64,000 nucleotides of DNA from Planctomycetota bacterium (GTDB taxonomy: Bacteria; Planctomycetota; Brocadiia; SM23-32; JAKLEA01). Below the pieces are notes generated by a model. It was not told the DNA's origin, did not search any database, and worked only from the letters and a program-made list of their open reading frames with translations. Below are positions 62,093 through 64,000 of the stretch, in pieces (within the stretch, counting starts at the first letter, position 1; each line of letters starts with the position of its first letter). The stretch spans positions 55,807 to 119,806 of the forward strand of contig JAKLEA010000018.1 of assembly GCA_022711755.1 (NCBI GenBank), read 5' to 3'. The translations under genes and the position numbers were made by a program.

Positions 62093-62193
62093 GTTTTTCC
62101 GGGTCAAAATTGCCGAATCACGCGCGCCGGAGCTTGCATAAAGCCCGGCGCGCTTCGTTTAACGATGCGGTCCAATGCCCAGACATGCGCGAG
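62012..62193 (+). repeat. Shared 3' cassette, copy 2
   Basis: Second copy of the 182-base block. It ends 22 bases before the -35 of the 6S RNA promoter. The hairpin at 62122-62153 repeats the terminator of copy 1. Confidence 0.93.
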
Positions 62194-62214
62194 TCGTTTG
62201 ACCCGTATTTCCGC

Positions 62215-62243
62215 TTGCTTCCTACCGGGCCGGGACATACTAT
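62215..62243 (+). promoter_or_regulatory. Promoter of the 6S RNA candidate
   Basis: TTGCTT (62215-62220), exactly 17 bases, TACTAT (62238-62243). Transcription should begin at 62250-62251, the first base of the RNA's closing stem. Confidence 0.7.
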
Positions 62244-62250
62244 GAACGTA

Positions 62251-62445
62251 GCCTCTGCGGTGTGCGTGATGCGGGGAGGATGATTTTCGACCTACAACAC
62301 GAACCCGAGGAGCCTGCGTGCGGTTGCGGCGCTCATGCCCCGGTTCGTCCGGGGACCTGCAAACCATCCGCCGAGGTTCCCAATTTCGATATCAGGGTTC
62401 GGAATCAACTCCCCCCGCGGCATCTTTGCGGAGGCTTTCTTTTTT
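62251..62445 (+). ncRNA. ssrS: 6S RNA (SsrS-like) candidate
   Basis: An RNA of about 190 bases fits the 6S plan. The closing stem pairs GCCTCTGC (62251-62258) with GCGGAGGC (62428-62435), then GATGC with GCATC (62420-62424) and GGGGAG (62273-62278) with CTCCCC (62409-62414). A large internal bubble follows, with GAACCC/GGGTTC (62301-62306, 62395-62400) and an apical CCCCGG-TTCGT-CCGGGG hairpin (62338-62354). The apical GGTTCGTCCGGGG and the 3' CGGCATCTTTGCGGAG resemble E. coli 6S RNA (GGTCCGTCCGAG, CGGCATCTCGGAG). TTTCTTTTTT at 62436-62445 terminates it. 6S RNA binds housekeeping RNA polymerase. It lies directly upstream of rarA and fills most of the gap 62093-62469. Confidence 0.75.
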
Positions 62446-62469
62446 GCGGGATATTGCTGGAAAGCCGGG

Positions 62470-63900
62470 ATGGAATCCGAGCCACAGGACCTGTTCGGCG
62501 ACACCCCTGAAGACGCTTCCTCCAAAGACACTGCCTCCTCCGGCGACGCGACCAATGGGCAGGTTCCGGGGGGGGATGGCGCATCCTTCAGGCCCCCCCT
62601 TGCCGCCCGGATGAGGCCGCGCAACCTTGATGAGTTCGTCGGTCAGGAGCATTTCTGCGCCCCCGGCAAGCTGCTCTGGCGTCTGCTGAAGGCCGGCAAC
62701 CTCTCCTCAGCCGTCTTCTACGGCCCGCCAGGCTGCGGTAAGACCAGCCTGGCGCAGGTGATCGCCAATACCCTCCAGGCCGAGTTCCATTCCCTCAACG
62801 CCGTAAGCTCCAACGTCCGGGAACTGCGCGTCGTGCTGGATATCGCAAAACGCCGCGCCTCCCGCAAGCGGCGCACCGTTCTCTTTATTGACGAAATCCA
62901 TCGCTTCAACCGCGCCCAGCAGGATGTCCTCCTGCCGGACGTCGAACAGGGGATCGTCATTCTCGTCGGGGCCACCGTTCACAATCCGTTTTTCACGATC
63001 AACTCTCCGCTATTGTCGCGCTCGCAGATATTCGAGTTCCGCGCCCTGCGCCCGGAACACGTCATGACGCTGCTGAGGCGGGCGCTTGCCGACAGAGAAC
63101 GCGGCCTGGGGGATATCAACATTGACGCGCGCGATGACGCGCTGGCGCACATCATCGAGGTTTGCGACGGCGACGCCCGCCGCTGCCTGAACGCGTTGGA
63201 GGTAGGCGTCATGTCCTCTGCGCCGGACGCCGCCGGGCGGATCGTCTTCGATCTGGCCTGCGCGGAGGAGTCCATCCAGCGCAAAGCCGTGCGCTACGAT
63301 CGCGCCGACGACATGCACTACGATGTCGCCAGCGCGTTCATCAAGAGCATGAGGGGGTCCGACCCGGACGCTGCGCTTTACTGGCTGGCCAAGATGCTGG
63401 AGGGCGGGGAGGACCCGCGCTTCATCGCGCGGCGCATCGTCATCTGCGCGTCGGAGGACGTGGGCAACGCCGCGCCTAACGCGCTTGTCCTGGCGGTCGC
63501 TGCGCTGAACTCAGTCGAGTTCGTCGGCATGCCCGAAGCGCGGATTCCGCTGGCACAGGCCGTGACATACATCGCCTGCTCGCCGAAAAGCAACGCAGCC
63601 TACCTGGGCGTCGAGAAGGCGCTGGAGGACGTGCGCGCCGGCCACGAAATGCCCGTGCCGGAGCATCTGCGCGACGCGAATTATCCCGGCTCCAAACGCC
63701 TCGGCCACGGCGAGGGCTATAAATACGCCCACGATTTTGGGGATCATTGGGTTGATCAGGACTATATCCCTGAGGAAAGGCTCTACTACGAGCCGACCGA
63801 ATACGGACATGAAAGGGAATTGAAAAGGCGGCTTGACGAAATCCGCGCCCGGCGCCGCGCCGCGCGGGAGGCGCGAGAAAGGAAAGAAGGGGACAAATGA
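62470..63900 (+). CDS. rarA: Replication-associated recombination protein RarA (MgsA)
   Basis: A AAA+ ATPase of 476 residues acting at stalled replication forks, related to clamp-loader subunits. It opens with an acidic/Ser-rich segment of about 45 residues, then PLAARMRPRNLDEFVGQEHF, Walker A GPPGCGKTSLA, Walker B TVLFIDEIHRFNRAQQD, sensor 1 GATVHNPFFTINSPLLSRSQ and the C-terminal tetramerisation region (ICASEDVGNAAPNALVLAVA). The ATG at 62470 is chosen because upstream in-frame sequence overlaps the 6S RNA. The last 25 residues are a basic Arg/Glu coiled tail. Confidence 0.95.
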   Translation: MESEPQDLFGDTPEDASSKDTASSGDATNGQVPGGDGASFRPPLAARMRPRNLDEFVGQEHFCAPGKLLWRLLKAGNLSSAVFYGPPGCGKTSLAQVIANTLQAEFHSLNAVSSNVRELRVVLDIAKRRASRKRRTVLFIDEIHRFNRAQQDVLLPDVEQGIVILVGATVHNPFFTINSPLLSRSQIFEFRALRPEHVMTLLRRALADRERGLGDINIDARDDALAHIIEVCDGDARRCLNALEVGVMSSAPDAAGRIVFDLACAEESIQRKAVRYDRADDMHYDVASAFIKSMRGSDPDAALYWLAKMLEGGEDPRFIARRIVICASEDVGNAAPNALVLAVAALNSVEFVGMPEARIPLAQAVTYIACSPKSNAAYLGVEKALEDVRAGHEMPVPEHLRDANYPGSKRLGHGEGYKYAHDFGDHWVDQDYIPEERLYYEPTEYGHERELKRRLDEIRARRRAAREARERKEGDK

Positions 63901-64000
63901 GGCGCTTGAGGATTGCGTCGGGTGTAGCTACTGTCTTGGCTGTCAAGGGTTTTGGGGGAGGAATTGGTTCCATTTAGAGTTGTTTCTGAGCATGTTGTTG

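Noticed and set aside
62205..62235. SRP-RNA-like string GGTAGGAAGCA on the minus strand
   Set aside because: The 5' partner strand and GNRA tetraloop of SRP domain IV are not matched, and the site overlaps the 6S RNA promoter.
63897..63977. 26-codon open frame overlapping the rarA stop (ATGA)
   Set aside because: Very short, with a Gly-rich tail and no recognisable feature; the window ends just after it, so context is missing.

Overview
The window is about 64 kb of high-GC bacterial chromosome with densely packed genes on both strands. I see no rRNA, tRNA, CRISPR array, phage genes or insertion-sequence transposase. Three proteins with PEP-CTERM sorting tails, several family members typical of Planctomycetota-like lineages (uroporphyrinogen-decarboxylase-like proteins, an MttB homologue, an HzsA/SUMF1-type multidomain protein, GYF_2 proteins) and a large glycan-handling content suggest an uncultivated lineage such as Planctomycetota, Hydrogenedentota, Sumerlaeota or a related group. 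The sequence alone does not settle which. Gram-negative architecture is implied by the RND pump, LolA-like protein and PEP-CTERM proteins.

Layout. 1-5 kb: MarR regulator (cut by the window edge), RND adaptor and RND pump. 5-12 kb: secreted glycerophosphodiesterase, a DoxX/Tat/AKR-like fusion, and a 1409-residue LamG/HzsA-like/cytochrome/SUMF1 protein. 12-16 kb: YfcC-type transporter behind an ArsR-like repressor with a palindromic operator, then a HEPN/MNT pair and a GH4 glycosidase. 16-27 kb (minus strand): secreted GH30 enzyme, then a glycan assembly/processing run (two GT4 glycosyltransferases, heparinase II/III-like lyase, glycerate kinase, a GT-C-like membrane protein, an M50 protease). 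27-30 kb: Lon on the plus strand. 30-38 kb (minus): MttB homologue, GH38 alpha-mannosidase, UroD-like protein, a secreted gluzincin, HflX. 38-46 kb (plus): GpsA, ClpC, acetyl-CoA synthetase, OFA-family transporter, adenylate-kinase-like protein. 46-49 kb: four-subunit pyruvate/2-oxoacid:ferredoxin oxidoreductase. 49-52 kb: PEP-CTERM protein between repeat units, and a secreted alpha/beta hydrolase. 52-59 kb (minus): ECF sigma factor and anti-sigma, LolA-like and GYF-domain proteins, a second UroD-like protein, aspartate-semialdehyde dehydrogenase, a GcvH-like protein without its lipoyl lysine, prepilin peptidase. 60-64 kb: tandem PEP-CTERM paralogues with an identical 3' end, a REP/MITE-like inverted pair, a strong 6S RNA candidate and RarA.

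How it fits together. Acetyl-CoA synthetase, the OFA transporter and the ferredoxin oxidoreductase sit together and point to anaerobic or micro-oxic acetate/pyruvate metabolism. The glycosidases, transferases and lyase point to polysaccharide synthesis and scavenging. Lon, ClpC, HflX, RarA, 6S RNA and the ECF system are stress and housekeeping functions. Good sigma-70-like promoters with 17 bp spacers are recognisable before many genes. Two genes (hflX and the 600-codon-class GT4) have the -10 hexamer 6-7 bases from the ATG, which predicts leaderless mRNAs. The least expected items are the 6S RNA, the leaderless promoters, a G12 tract in a ribosome binding site, the lysine-less GcvH, the DoxX/Tat fusion with an internal start site, and the repeat-bounded PEP-CTERM genes.
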